Source of the DNA: a virus | Direction: 5' to 3' (one strand) | Virus record (IMG/VR): IMGVR_UViG_3300046777_001020 | Span: 1-28,146 of that record | DNA length: 28,146 nt | Part shown: in pieces, positions 4,382 to 11,184 of the stretch | Numbering within the stretch: the first letter of the stretch is position 1 | How the letters are laid out: every line of letters begins with the position of its first letter | Made by a program: the position numbers and the translations under genes | The notes under the pieces: generated by a model | What the model was told of the DNA's origin: nothing | Databases searched by the model: none | The model's input: the letters and a program-made list of their open reading frames with translations, nothing else

Positions 4382-4823
4382 GACAACCGATAACAAGTGT
4401 GGTGCACCAAAGCTTAAGGAACTCCCAGCTGAGTTCAACCAGCAGGTAAGCATCGAAGTACCAAGCGCATCTATTATTGGCTTGATCATGCAGGCATCAC
4501 TGCCTGAGCTGGCCAAGCGTGTTGCCAAGGGCAATAGCTATAGCAACAGTGTCTCTGGTAATATCAAGGCACTGAACATTGCTACAGCTCTTGACATGAA
4601 GGTAACGGATATCAATGATGCATGGGATGGTTACCATGGATTCAATACAGTTCTAAGCGATGAGGGATTGCTGCGCGAGTGGCGAACTCAGAAGCCAGGC
4701 TGTGATTACACTGAGCGGGCAGACACTGCCGATCTGTATGAATCCACAGTAGCCGAGGTGCACATCACCTTCAGCAAGAAGTTGAAGGACAAGAAGTTCT
4801 TGGCATCAAAGGGTGTCAAGTAA
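4374..4823 (+). CDS. Hypothetical early protein, 149 aa
   Basis: The ATG at 4374 follows a GGAGGAG inside the previous gene. The product begins MAKTTDNKCGAPKLKEL, has a hydrophobic helix near residues 30-50 (SASIIGLIMQASLPELAKRV) and an aromatic, acidic middle (DAWDGYHGFNT). It ends in a lysine-rich tail (SKKLKDKKFLASKGVK). The family is not recognised. It is the last gene of the coupled set that starts at 3288, and a hairpin gap follows. Confidence 0.7.
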   Translation: MAKTTDNKCGAPKLKELPAEFNQQVSIEVPSASIIGLIMQASLPELAKRVAKGNSYSNSVSGNIKALNIATALDMKVTDINDAWDGYHGFNTVLSDEGLLREWRTQKPGCDYTERADTADLYESTVAEVHITFSKKLKDKKFLASKGVK

Positions 4824-4840
4824 TAGATAAGTAGGGTGCA

Positions 4841-4878
4841 GCCGGATGGGTAGAGGTATGGTTCACCACCCATCCGGC
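4841..4878 (+). other. Intergenic hairpin GCCGGATGGGT/ACCCATCCGGC
   Basis: A perfect 11-bp stem (4841-4851/4868-4878) has a 16-base loop. It lies midway between genes and is not followed by a U-tract or by CGTAGAA, so it differs from the leader family. The AGGAGG ribosome site of the gene at 4901 follows about 13 bases later. Confidence 0.65.
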
Positions 4879-4900
4879 ACACGCTACAATAGGAGGAACT

Positions 4901-5257
4901 ATGTGCAGAGAATACAATGGCTGGGCCAACTACGAAACGTGGAACATTGCTCTATGGATTGGAGAGGTTGATGGACTTGGCGATATGATTCACGAGCAGG
5001 CAATGCTCGAAGTCAAAGATGCATTCGATGACATCGAAGATGAGTTCGACCATCACGCAGCAACGTGGTCATTGGCTAAGTACCTTGAAGAACTATGCCA
5101 TGAGATGTTTGACTATGGCACAGAAGACCTTAAAGGTCCGGTAGCAGATGCAATCGGTTCTTACTATGCACAGGTTGTATGGTATGACATTGCAAGACAT
5201 TACATTGACGAAGCAGCACGCGAATCTGATATCAATCCAGCAGCAATCATAGTATAG
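4901..5257 (+). CDS. Phage protein with NGWxNYETW signature, 118 aa
   Basis: The ATG at 4901 follows AGGAGGAACT. The N-terminus carries YNGWANYETWNIALWI, a signature I know from a widespread family of uncharacterised phage proteins (probably the DUF7249 group, from memory). The rest is acidic and aromatic, with His pairs (DHHAATW), and probably helical. The role of the family is unknown. It opens a second tight early group (4901, 5266, 5876, 6001, 6288) with short gaps or overlaps. Confidence 0.8.
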   Translation: MCREYNGWANYETWNIALWIGEVDGLGDMIHEQAMLEVKDAFDDIEDEFDHHAATWSLAKYLEELCHEMFDYGTEDLKGPVADAIGSYYAQVVWYDIARHYIDEAARESDINPAAIIV

Positions 5258-5265
5258 GAGGCAGC

Positions 5266-5883
5266 ATGTATAAAGCAGAAGCATTGCAGTCCGGTGAAGG
5301 ACTATACGGTATCAAGTGGGCAGTCGAACAGGACTACCACTACGATATGGATCGTGAGTTCCTAATCGTAGCTACACGTGGCACAGGTAGGCACATTAGT
5401 ATCGATGACGTATGCGATAGCACCGATGAGTTCGATGCCTTCCTCAAGTCACCAACCATTGCATACGCGCAGCCACTGTACATGCTAGTTCACAGCGGAG
5501 TACGCGTCAGCCTTGGCGGATACAATGACCCATGGGATAGTGGTCAGTGCGGCTTCGCATGCCTAACGCAGAAGACAGTCGAAGACTTCGGCCTCAAGCC
5601 AGAAGAGTACGAGCAGTTCCTCACTGCGCTAGTAGATGAGTACGATGCCAAGCTGATTGGTAACGTGGTACAGTACCGCATCTGGCAGGATAAGAAGTGC
5701 GAGTCATGCGGTCACGCAGAGGATCAGTTCCTTGATTCATGCGGAGGGTTTGTACTCACACGTGGATGGGGGAATATGGATGACTTTGTAGATACTAACG
5801 TTCTGCCACAAGTCAAGTACTTCGAAGAGCAGTTCGCTCAAGCTGAGCACCAAGCAGAGAAGGGAGTCAAGTCCGATGATTAG
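5266..5883 (+). CDS. Phage protein with HSGV...DPWDSGQ signature, 205 aa
   Basis: The ATG at 5266 follows AGGAGGCAGC, 8 bases after the previous stop. The central segment (YMLVHSGVRVSLGGYNDPWDSGQ, about residues 71-93) matches a motif that recurs in uncharacterised phage early proteins. A CxxC with His (CESCGHAEDQF) near residue 145 and an aromatic GFVLTRGW follow, then an acidic C-terminal helix. No biochemical role is known to me. The last 8 bases overlap the next ORF. Confidence 0.75.
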   Translation: MYKAEALQSGEGLYGIKWAVEQDYHYDMDREFLIVATRGTGRHISIDDVCDSTDEFDAFLKSPTIAYAQPLYMLVHSGVRVSLGGYNDPWDSGQCGFACLTQKTVEDFGLKPEEYEQFLTALVDEYDAKLIGNVVQYRIWQDKKCESCGHAEDQFLDSCGGFVLTRGWGNMDDFVDTNVLPQVKYFEEQFAQAEHQAEKGVKSDD

Positions 5884-6001
5884 TCTTCAGACTTTAGGTA
5901 TGGCCAAATGCCCTGAGTGCGACAGGGTATTCGACCTTGATGTAGAGCAGCAAGCAGAGGAGTGGTACTATGGCCACGACTGCTTCATAGAGGAGGAGTG
6001 A
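5876..6001 (+). CDS. Small zinc-knuckle protein, 41 aa
   Basis: The frame opens at ATG 5876, overlapping the previous gene by 8 bases, and a second in-frame ATG is at 5900. It ends at TGA 5999-6001. The core is MAKCPECDRVFDLDVEQQ followed by EEWYYGHDCFIEEE: a CxxC and a HDC that could complete a Cys3His site. The stop shares its last base with the next ATG, consistent with coupling. The 5876 start has only a distant GGGAG and the 5900 start has none clear, so the start is uncertain. Confidence 0.55.
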   Translation: MISLQTLGMAKCPECDRVFDLDVEQQAEEWYYGHDCFIEEE

Positions 6002-6279
6002 TGGTAAACTTTGACGCAATGCGCCAGCTCGAGGAAGAGACTCGAGCTAAGCATCTCGATGCCGAGTCAGCATACATCATGAAAGAGATGATCGAACCGC
6101 TGATCGGATGTACAGTAGTGAGTGGGTTGGTAGATAGCACAGACCTAGATGGCACGCCATTGTTTAGCAACCCATTCCCTACCATCACATTCCGCAAGCC
6201 AGATGGTACACTCATCGTCATGCTGGTATCAGCGGACGACGAGTGCAACGAAGGCGGACGCTTGATCCAAATAATCTAG
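6001..6279 (+). CDS. Hypothetical early protein, 92 aa
   Basis: The ATG at 6001 follows a strong AGGAGGAG within the preceding gene. An in-frame ATG at 5962 lies upstream of that site and is rejected. The protein starts with a charged helix (FDAMRQLEEETRAKHLDAE), then a strand-rich part with TITFRKPDGTLIVMLVSADDE, a small beta-sheet fold seen in DUF-type phage proteins. No catalytic motif is recognised. Confidence 0.7.
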   Translation: MVNFDAMRQLEEETRAKHLDAESAYIMKEMIEPLIGCTVVSGLVDSTDLDGTPLFSNPFPTITFRKPDGTLIVMLVSADDECNEGGRLIQII

Positions 6280-6287
6280 GAGGTAGC

Positions 6288-6656
6288 ATGAAGATCTTAG
6301 ACATAGAGCTAAGCGACCTAGAGGTAGTGAACATCTACACTACAGCGCTCGAAGGTGGCATTGGGTATTGGGCAGTGTGCGATGAGTACAGGTGGCAATA
6401 CCTATATGAGGATTGGGAGAATGACATTGTCAAGCCACTCGATCCAGACCAAGTGCTAGTAGTTCTATCTGATACCGAAGAGACAGACTTCAAGAACGAA
6501 AAGCTAACTCCAGCTAAGATCAGAGCTGGTGTCAAGCTGCTCATCGAGAAGTACCCTCACAAGTATCAGATCCTCGACAACCAGTTCCATGTCGACGCAG
6601 ATGGAGCTGACTTAGTAGTACAGCTGGGACTATTCGGTGAGGTAGTATACGGCTGA
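6288..6656 (+). CDS. Conserved-looking phage protein, 122 aa
   Basis: The ATG at 6288 follows AGGAGGTAGC. An in-frame start at 6243 overlaps the preceding gene and lacks a ribosome site. The N-terminal part has LEVVNIYTTALEGGIGYWAVCDEY, a pattern (GGI.YWA) I recognise from uncharacterised phage early proteins. The C-terminal half is a helical segment (KIRAGVKLLIEKYPHKYQIL) and an acidic end. It is the last rightward gene, with the terminator beginning 8 bases after its stop. Confidence 0.75.
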   Translation: MKILDIELSDLEVVNIYTTALEGGIGYWAVCDEYRWQYLYEDWENDIVKPLDPDQVLVVLSDTEETDFKNEKLTPAKIRAGVKLLIEKYPHKYQILDNQFHVDADGADLVVQLGLFGEVVYG

Positions 6657-6663
6657 CAACAAA

Positions 6664-6707
6664 GCCCTAACAGTGGATTCCTTCCCCACTGTTAGGGCAT
6701 TTTTTTT
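6664..6707 (+). terminator. Strong rho-independent terminator between convergent genes
   Basis: GCCCTAACAGTGG (6664-6676) pairs perfectly with 6686-6698 over 13 bp, loop ATTCCTTCC, followed by A and eight Ts (6700-6707). It ends the rightward early transcript. On the minus strand the tail is TTTGTT, so it may also stop the leftward transcript from 6742 onward. Confidence 0.95.
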
Positions 6708-6741
6708 CAAGCGCACCCACCCGTAGCACTTGGCGAAAGCG

Positions 6742-6978
6742 TTAGTTTAACAAATCAGTCTTCCGTTTTCCCCTAGCCGGTGGCTTTGGTGTGTCGGACG
6801 GAGGGTTGATTCCTTTTGCCCGGAGCACAGAGTTCAACAGGGCGAAGGCAGCATCCCATCCGTCGTCGTACCCTTCGTCGTACGCATCTTGCAATAGCTG
6901 CGTCATCTTATGTTCGCTGTGTTCGCATACTGCGACTGGACATTTGCACTCTATCTCCATGAATACTTTCTTTGACAT
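6742..6978 (-). CDS. Small Cys-rich protein downstream of DnaB, 78 aa
   Basis: The ATG at 6978 starts 1 base after the DnaB stop. Its AGGGGG ribosome site lies in the last codons of dnaB, so the two are probably coupled. Cysteines (CKCPVAVCEH) near residues 11-19 form a likely metal site. A helical middle (DAYDEGYDDGWDAAFALL) and a Pro/basic tail (KPPARGKRKTDLLN) follow. It is the last gene of the leftward transcript before the terminator. The family is not recognised. Confidence 0.7.
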   Translation of the reverse strand: MSKKVFMEIECKCPVAVCEHSEHKMTQLLQDAYDEGYDDGWDAAFALLNSVLRAKGINPPSDTPKPPARGKRKTDLLN

Positions 6979-6979
6979 G

Positions 6980-8257
6980 TTACCCCCTGAAACTTGCGGT
7001 CGACTTGACGAACTCTAGATCGCATACACCGGTCGGACCATTGCGGTGCTTGGCAATCTTGCAGCTGACTACCTCAGACTGCTTGGTGAAGTCGGGTTGT
7101 TCCTTGCGCCAGAGCATGAGCACCATGTCTGCATCCTGCTCGATGGCACCGGAGTCACGCAAGTCGGAGAGCCTAGGCTCACCGCTGTCACGGTACTCAC
7201 TCATGCGACTCAGCTGGGACAGCGCAATGATCGGCACGTCTAGCTCACGGGCGATACCCTTGAGCGCACGGCTAATGTCGGCCACCTCGTTGACCCTGTT
7301 CTGATCCTTGCCACTACGGTCAGGGACCATGAGCTGCAGGTAATCGACGATGATCAGATCAACGCCACGCTCCGATGCAATCTTGCGGCACTTCGAACGC
7401 ATGACTGATGGGCTAGCTGTTGGTGAGTCGTCGACGTAGATTCCCATCTTAGACACTGTCTCAGCCCACTCCTCTAGCTCGCTCATCTGCACCAAGTCAA
7501 TGCCACCATTACGGATAGCAGCGAGCGGGATGCCGGACGCTGACGAGAGGATGCGTGCACCCACCTGCTCAGCGCTCATCTCGATGGAGAAGATAGCCAC
7601 CTTCTTGCCAGTCGCAGCTGCTGACAACGCCATGCTAGTAGCAAGCGCCGTCTTGCCCACGCTAGGACGAGCAGCCAGGATGATGAGGTCGCTCTTCTGC
7701 CAGCCCCCAGTGATGGCATCGATCTGGCCAATGCCAGAGCGTACGCCAGGGCGCAGCCCGTCGATGACGATGGACTTGACTCGCCCCTTCGTCATGTTCA
7801 TAAGGTCGAGTGCATCGTTCCACCGGGCAGCACGTCGCTTGTTGCCGATGCGGAAGAGGATCTTCTCCGCCTCGTCGATGGCAGTAGCTGGGTCTTCCGG
7901 CATCTTATATGCGCTCTCGACAATCTCAGTGCCAGCCTTCACCAGCCCACGCAACACAGCCATGCGCTCGACGATGTCGTAGTAGCTCTTCGCATGGATG
8001 GATGTTGGCACTGAGTCTGATAGCTCAGCCAGGTACAGCATTGGCACGGACTTGCCAGCCAGCGCATCCGATACCGTCACGATGTCGACAGCAGAACCGG
8101 ACGTGTGTACGTCTACGATGGCACGCGCAATCTTCACATGGCGTGGGTCGTAGAAGTCGTCTGGGTTCAGCTCGAAGTCAGAGAGCACTGCCTGGTCGAT
8201 GAGGATCGACCCTAGCAGTGAGCGCTCAGCCTCAATAGAGTGCGGGGTTTGATGCAT
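6980..8257 (-). CDS. dnaB: DnaB-type replicative DNA helicase
   Basis: The product is 425 aa with the two-domain layout of DnaB. An N-terminal helical domain (about 1-150, opening with HSIEAERSLLGSIL) precedes a RecA-like motor. Walker A is ARPSVGKT (196-203), Walker B is LIIVDYLQLM (301-310) and the H4-type segment is LSDLRDSGAIEQDAD (363-377). The arginine-finger region is KHRNGPTG (403-410). All catalytic residues are present and the length is slightly below the family's usual 450. It unwinds the phage fork as a hexamer. AAGGAGGTAAT precedes the start. No primase or polymerase is encoded in the window, so host enzymes or genes outside it must serve. Confidence 0.97.
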   Translation of the reverse strand: MHQTPHSIEAERSLLGSILIDQAVLSDFELNPDDFYDPRHVKIARAIVDVHTSGSAVDIVTVSDALAGKSVPMLYLAELSDSVPTSIHAKSYYDIVERMAVLRGLVKAGTEIVESAYKMPEDPATAIDEAEKILFRIGNKRRAARWNDALDLMNMTKGRVKSIVIDGLRPGVRSGIGQIDAITGGWQKSDLIILAARPSVGKTALATSMALSAAATGKKVAIFSIEMSAEQVGARILSSASGIPLAAIRNGGIDLVQMSELEEWAETVSKMGIYVDDSPTASPSVMRSKCRKIASERGVDLIIVDYLQLMVPDRSGKDQNRVNEVADISRALKGIARELDVPIIALSQLSRMSEYRDSGEPRLSDLRDSGAIEQDADMVLMLWRKEQPDFTKQSEVVSCKIAKHRNGPTGVCDLEFVKSTASFRG

Positions 8258-8507
8258 AGATTACCTCCTTGTCTAGTATGGTTGTGCCACAGGCCTCTTC
8301 AAATATAGATCCATGCACTAACTCTAGCTTACTCTCTATCTCTGCGCAACCCCAGGCGTCGCAGTTGTAGCAGCCCACTGACGTCGACTGCCGGTCGCCA
8401 CGAACTAGGCGTGGCTCGTGCCCCTTGGTTAGTGCGAACCGAAGGGCAGCTGCCTCGAGCTTGCCGATCTTGGTTCGTTCCCGAAAGTACTTATCCCTCT
8501 TGCTCAT
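8232..8507 (-). CDS. Small protein overlapping dnaB, 91 aa
   Basis: The ATG at 8507 follows AAGGAGGCGGACG. The basic N-terminus (MSKRDKYFRERTKIGKLEAA) is followed by a CYNCDAWGCAE cluster near residues 46-56 that may bind zinc. The last 26 bases overlap the start of dnaB in another frame. No family is recognised. Its place directly before dnaB invites comparison with helicase loaders, but the protein lacks an ATPase motif and is short, so that is not claimed. Confidence 0.7.
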   Translation of the reverse strand: MSKRDKYFRERTKIGKLEAAALRFALTKGHEPRLVRGDRQSTSVGCYNCDAWGCAEIESKLELVHGSIFEEACGTTILDKEVIYASNPALY

Positions 8508-8634
8508 CGTCCGCCTCCTTAACTCTGTCCCACATGTAGCAGGGCTTCATCGTCCCCGCGTCGATCTGCTTGCGGTACTTACCGCAGATGGGGCACTCGC
8601 CCACTCCAATGTCAGCGTCCTCCGTATCGTACAT
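8491..8634 (-). CDS. Tiny zinc-knuckle protein, 47 aa
   Basis: The ATG at 8634 follows GGAGG with 6-base spacing, and the TAA is at 8491-8493. The product has ECPICGKYRKQ (CxxC) and a later KPCYMW, flanked by acidic ends. It overlaps the upstream gene by 23 bases and the downstream gene by 17, as is common in this block. Function is unknown. Confidence 0.6.
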   Translation of the reverse strand: MYDTEDADIGVGECPICGKYRKQIDAGTMKPCYMWDRVKEADDEQEG

Positions 8635-9031
8635 AGTAAGCCTCCATGGTTACTAGCACCCTGCCTGTCCCCAACGTTGACAGTCGCATGAATGCTGCCG
8701 GTGACAAGTCTATCATATTCTTTGTCTTCTTGCTGCACAGGCAGTCACGCACAGTCACTATGACGCAGCGGTCAGGGTACTTGACCCGGCATACCTTGAC
8801 CATGTACGGCCTATCGTAGAAGCCGAAGCCAGGTACAGCTGCGTACATAACGAGTTCGCCCCCACGTCCGCCCTCAGAGACCGGAACGTAGGGGCTACAG
8901 GTATTGCGATACCCACCGTAGCAGCCCTTAGGACCGCCCGGTGTGGTATCGCCATACCATGTGGCGTAGCCAGTCTGAACTCCCGTAGTTTGAAAGGCCA
9001 GCGCCACTGTTAAGAGTAGTGAGCTAATCAT
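8612..9031 (-). CDS. Secreted RlpA-like (double-psi beta-barrel) protein, 139 aa
   Basis: The first 18 residues (MISSLLLTVALAFQTTGV) form a signal peptide or N-terminal helix. The mature part opens with TGYATWYGD, like the ASWYG start of RlpA domains. It ends with VTVRDCLC...NMIDLSPAAFMRLSTLGTGRV, matching the vnDrGp...iDLS.aA...LG..G pattern, so the Asp of the family (VRD) and the IDLS motif are kept. Six cysteines suggest disulfides outside the cell. RlpA-type barrels bind or cleave peptidoglycan glycan strands, so a role in wall degradation or virion release is inferred. It sits in the replication block, not beside the lysin. Confidence 0.75.
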   Translation of the reverse strand: MISSLLLTVALAFQTTGVQTGYATWYGDTTPGGPKGCYGGYRNTCSPYVPVSEGGRGGELVMYAAVPGFGFYDRPYMVKVCRVKYPDRCVIVTVRDCLCSKKTKNMIDLSPAAFMRLSTLGTGRVLVTMEAYYVRYGGR

Positions 9032-9257
9032 CTATGTCCTCCGTACTGCGACCGTTGAGGATGGAGTTCATCCTACATACGTCACAAGTACGGTAGTCCA
9101 GGTGTTCATGCTTTGTCAAGGGGTCCTTTTTCTCAAGGCCACCCAGCGACTCATACTCAATACCAAACCTTCGACAGTACTCGCGGATGCCAATACCCAT
9201 ACGTTTAGCATCCTCCTTAAAGAACTCAGATGCGTCCTGATCTTGTCTCTTGGTCAC
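9024..9257 (-). CDS. Small protein with helical N-terminus and CxxC, 77 aa (GTG start)
   Basis: A GTG at 9257 follows GGAGAAATGGC, and the gene overlaps its upstream neighbour by 32 bases. The N-terminal part (DASEFFKEDAKRMGIGIREYCRRFG) resembles a short helix-turn-helix-like bundle. The C-terminal part has TCDVCRMN, a CxxC. It may be a small DNA- or protein-binding factor, but no family is recognised. The stop overlaps the start of the RlpA-like gene by 8 bases. Confidence 0.65.
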   Translation of the reverse strand: MTKRQDQDASEFFKEDAKRMGIGIREYCRRFGIEYESLGGLEKKDPLTKHEHLDYRTCDVCRMNSILNGRSTEDIDD

Positions 9258-9468
9258 GCCATTTCTCCGCTAGCTCCACCGCTATCTGACGAGCTGACTC
9301 CGGACCAAGTAAGTCAGTGCCCTCAGCCAAGACAGAAGCCAATGGGGTGCTCTTGTCATGGTGAGCAACGTGTGCCTTCCACCCACCATTACCGTAGATG
9401 ACGGTGATGGATGCAGCCCTCTTGCCGTTGATCAAGATGGGCATTACTTCAATCTCCGGAAGCGACAT
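9226..9468 (-). CDS. Hypothetical protein, 80 aa
   Basis: The true start is taken as the ATG at 9468, after CGGGAGGCAGACG. The same frame is open further upstream to 9708, but that part is Ser/Arg/Thr-rich shadow sequence of the neighbouring gene. The protein has a strand-rich first half (MPILINGKRAASITVIYGNGG) and a helical second half ending in VELAEKWRDQETRSGRI. It overlaps the upstream gene by 20 bases. The family is not recognised. Confidence 0.65.
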   Translation of the reverse strand: MSLPEIEVMPILINGKRAASITVIYGNGGWKAHVAHHDKSTPLASVLAEGTDLLGPESARQIAVELAEKWRDQETRSGRI

Positions 9469-9970
9469 CGTCTGCCTCCCGTGATACCTGGCTCCACTTC
9501 TCCTGCCCAAGGGCAATGAGGATGGCAGCGTAGTTGATTGTATCGATGAGCGCATCGTGTACCTCTGGACCGTACCAGTCCTCGTCGACAATGAGCTGAC
9601 CATTGACGATCTTCCCATTGAGCGCGTTAGAGATACGCCCCACCTTGTCCATTGCCATGCGGGAGAAGACACCAACCGGGCCCAGGTTCTCCACGTTGAC
9701 AGGCCCATACGATGCCTGACGTGTGACCATGATGCCGTGTGCCTCAGAGAACAAGTCCCTGAAGTAGTGGCTGAATGCCTCCGGAACCCTACCGCTTGGT
9801 GACGACATAGATGAGGATTGCGAGACTTGCTGCTTGCGCAGGGTGGTCAAGTCCGACTGCCAGTCCAGCTGCTGCCGCAATGAGTAGGCTTCTTTCGCCA
9901 ACTCCCTGGACTGCTGCCTTCGCCGTTCGTAGTACTCTTTCATATCCCGCATAGCTTTCCCCTTGTCCAT
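9449..9970 (-). CDS. DUF1599 / nucleotide-modification-associated domain-like protein
   Basis: The frame codes for 173 aa from ATG 9970, which overlaps the previous stop as TGATG. The conserved part lies in the last 110 residues: SYGPVNVENLGPVGVFSRM, DKVGRISNALNG and DALIDTINYAAILIAL. These match the YG...G..GV..R...DK..R......D.l.D..NY pattern of DUF1599 (Nmad1) proteins, which occur in phages and are linked to nucleotide metabolism, possibly with a MazG-like fold. The start is doubtful. The best ribosome site nearby serves another frame (9986), and an in-frame ATG at 9808 would give 119 aa containing the whole domain. The N-terminal 50 residues are a charged helix rich in Arg and Gln. Confidence 0.65.
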   Translation of the reverse strand: MDKGKAMRDMKEYYERRRQQSRELAKEAYSLRQQLDWQSDLTTLRKQQVSQSSSMSSPSGRVPEAFSHYFRDLFSEAHGIMVTRQASYGPVNVENLGPVGVFSRMAMDKVGRISNALNGKIVNGQLIVDEDWYGPEVHDALIDTINYAAILIALGQEKWSQVSREADDVASGD

Positions 9971-9986
9971 CAGGCGTTGTCGCCAT
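9789..9986 (-). CDS. Possible overlapping small membrane protein, 65 aa
   Basis: The ATG at 9986 has the best ribosome site of this stretch (AAGGAGGG, spacing 5-6). The frame ends at TAG 9789, lying almost wholly inside the first third of the 9449-9970 frame. The product has a polar N-terminus and a hydrophobic C-terminal half (SLLIAAAAGLAVGLDH then AASLAILIYVVTKR), as in small membrane proteins. Third-position G+C is lower (about 45% by count) than in the competing frame (about 75%), which weakens the case. Either this gene is real and the DUF1599-like gene starts near 9808, or it is a shadow with a fortuitous ribosome site. Confidence 0.4.
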   Translation of the reverse strand: MATTPDGQGESYAGYERVLRTAKAAVQGVGERSLLIAAAAGLAVGLDHPAQAASLAILIYVVTKR

Positions 9987-10143
9987 TGGCGCCCTCCTTA
10001 GCTAGAATGTTTGCTGCACCTGCTGCGATGTTGTCGGCATCTGCTACCTCCAACTCCTTGAGCCGGGTGCGAATAAGCTCAAAGATCTTTGCCCATGCAA
10101 CTGCAAGGTCAAAGCTATTTAGTTTCTTCCGTGGCCTCTGCAT
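9970..10143 (-). CDS. Small helical protein, 57 aa
   Basis: The ATG at 10143 lies 5 bases after GGAGG. A TTG four codons upstream is less likely. The basic N-terminus (MQRPRKKLNSFD) is followed by two helices (LAVAWAKIFELIRTRLKELEV and ADNIAAGAANILAKEG). It overlaps the nuclease-like gene by 29 bases, and its stop overlaps the ATG at 9970. No family is recognised. Confidence 0.65.
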   Translation of the reverse strand: MQRPRKKLNSFDLAVAWAKIFELIRTRLKELEVADADNIAAGAANILAKEGANGDNA

Positions 10144-10462
10144 CGTCGCCTCCAATCAGATTGAGGAAGTCGGTCTCCTCAATGATAACTACTACCCTCC
10201 GCTTAGCCCCGGAACCCGGAGCATCACCAACTACGAGGAGCGGAACCTGATCCGCCTTGCGTGGTACTGCCTGCAACCAGCGCCAGTACTTCTCGCTAAA
10301 CATCTGGCCACACTTAGCCTGGATGTTGAACTGCCCTGCCGCTACGTCCTCAGGCCCACCGTACTGCCCAACCCTCTTGCCGCCAAACTTCTTGGCGACC
10401 TCCCGCTCGAAGGCATTACCCCTCGAGCGGTTGAGCCTGCCCCTACGTGAGGCATCACTCAC
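10115..10462 (-). CDS. Holliday-junction-resolvase-like PD-(D/E)XK nuclease, 115 aa
   Basis: A GTG at 10462 follows GGGGGAGGTCCTAA. The product shows the compact endonuclease core: E19 and E21 in NAFEREVAKKF, D39 in GGPEDVAAG and Q48-A-K50 in FNIQAKCG. These are followed by a helix (EKYWRWLQAVPRKADQVPLL) and a strand (RRVVVIIEE). This order matches archaeal Hjc-like and phage resolvase-like nucleases, with Gln in place of the usual Glu of ExK, a variation known in the superfamily. It sits among recombination genes, so a role in resolving branched replication intermediates before packaging is inferred. It overlaps the upstream gene by 8 bases. Confidence 0.75.
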   Translation of the reverse strand: MSDASRRGRLNRSRGNAFEREVAKKFGGKRVGQYGGPEDVAAGQFNIQAKCGQMFSEKYWRWLQAVPRKADQVPLLVVGDAPGSGAKRRVVVIIEETDFLNLIGGDDAEATEETK

Positions 10463-10790
10463 TTAGGACCTCCCCCACCAGGTTCTCGTACGTGTCCTCC
10501 AAGAACACAGGCATGCCACGCCCGATGTACGCACCTGCGATGTTGTAGTCAAAGAACTCCACAGCGTCGTCGTACGCAGACTTGGCAAGCTCAGCTCGCT
10601 CTTCATCCGACGTGTTGACCCGGTTGTTAATCTCCTTGACGATGTCATTCGCAATGGTTTCGATGATAGCCTTCTTGCTATAGATGAAGATGTAGACCTG
10701 CCCACCTTCGGTGAACTGCTGGCCTACCCCGACGATGCAGTCGTCAAAGCCGTCAGCCTTCCACGCGTCGATGCTGCCTACGATCTTCAT
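10455..10790 (-). CDS. Hypothetical protein, 111 aa
   Basis: The start is taken at ATG 10790 (MKIVGSIDAWKADGFDD), with GAGAG upstream. In-frame GTG/ATG codons further up (10823, 10811) add a short basic extension and cannot be excluded. The N-terminal half is strand-rich (CIVGVG, QVYIFIYSKKAI), then helical and acidic (DEERAELAKSAYDDAVEFF). The sequence resembles phage proteins usually left as hypothetical. It lies between the SSB-like and nuclease-like genes, suggesting a DNA-metabolism accessory role by context only. Confidence 0.65.
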   Translation of the reverse strand: MKIVGSIDAWKADGFDDCIVGVGQQFTEGGQVYIFIYSKKAIIETIANDIVKEINNRVNTSDEERAELAKSAYDDAVEFFDYNIAGAYIGRGMPVFLEDTYENLVGEVLSE

Positions 10791-10803
10791 AGAAAGCTCT
10801 CGC

Positions 10804-11184
10804 CTAGCCATTCTTCTTACCACGCAGTGGACCGTAGCGTAGCGGTGAGATGTCAGACACCAGCATGGTGAAGTACATCTTCCCGTTGTACTCGCGGTCC
10901 TCGTTAAGCTTGCCTACAACGTGGACGTTTGGACGTGGGTCCTTCTCCTGCGAGACGGCCCACTCGTACACCTTGCCGACATGATCCTCAGCCTCAGCAT
11001 CGAAGAACCGTAGCGTTACGTAAGCGTAGCGGTCAGGTGCCGGATTGCTCCGGTCGCTGTCTGCCCACTCCTCGTACGCTGCCGTCTGCATGGTGCCGTA
11101 CACTTCGAGATAGTTGTTACCGTTCTTGGATACCTTGTTGACTGGCGTCTTCTTGTCGCTCAGCCAGATGTCTAGTCTTGCCAT
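10804..11184 (-). CDS. Probable single-stranded DNA-binding (OB-fold) protein, 126 aa
   Basis: The ATG at 11184 overlaps the stop of the ERF gene (TGATG). The protein has the strand order of an OB fold: LDIWLSDKKTPVNKV, YLEVYGTM, YAYVTLRFFD, a helix (AEDHVGKVYEWAVS), NVHVVGKLNEDREYNGK and MYFTMLVSDISPL. The VHVVGKL...Y.GKMYF stretch matches SSB-type proteins, in which it reads V.V.GrL....y.Gk. There is no acidic C-terminal tail, and the end is basic (RGKKNG), unlike typical bacterial SSB. Adjacency to ERF supports a role in covering ssDNA during annealing. Confidence 0.65.
   Translation of the reverse strand: MARLDIWLSDKKTPVNKVSKNGNNYLEVYGTMQTAAYEEWADSDRSNPAPDRYAYVTLRFFDAEAEDHVGKVYEWAVSQEKDPRPNVHVVGKLNEDREYNGKMYFTMLVSDISPLRYGPLRGKKNG

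Noticed and set aside
8232-8507. Helicase loader directly upstream of dnaB
   Set aside because: The protein is 91 aa with no P-loop or known loader domain, so position alone is not enough.
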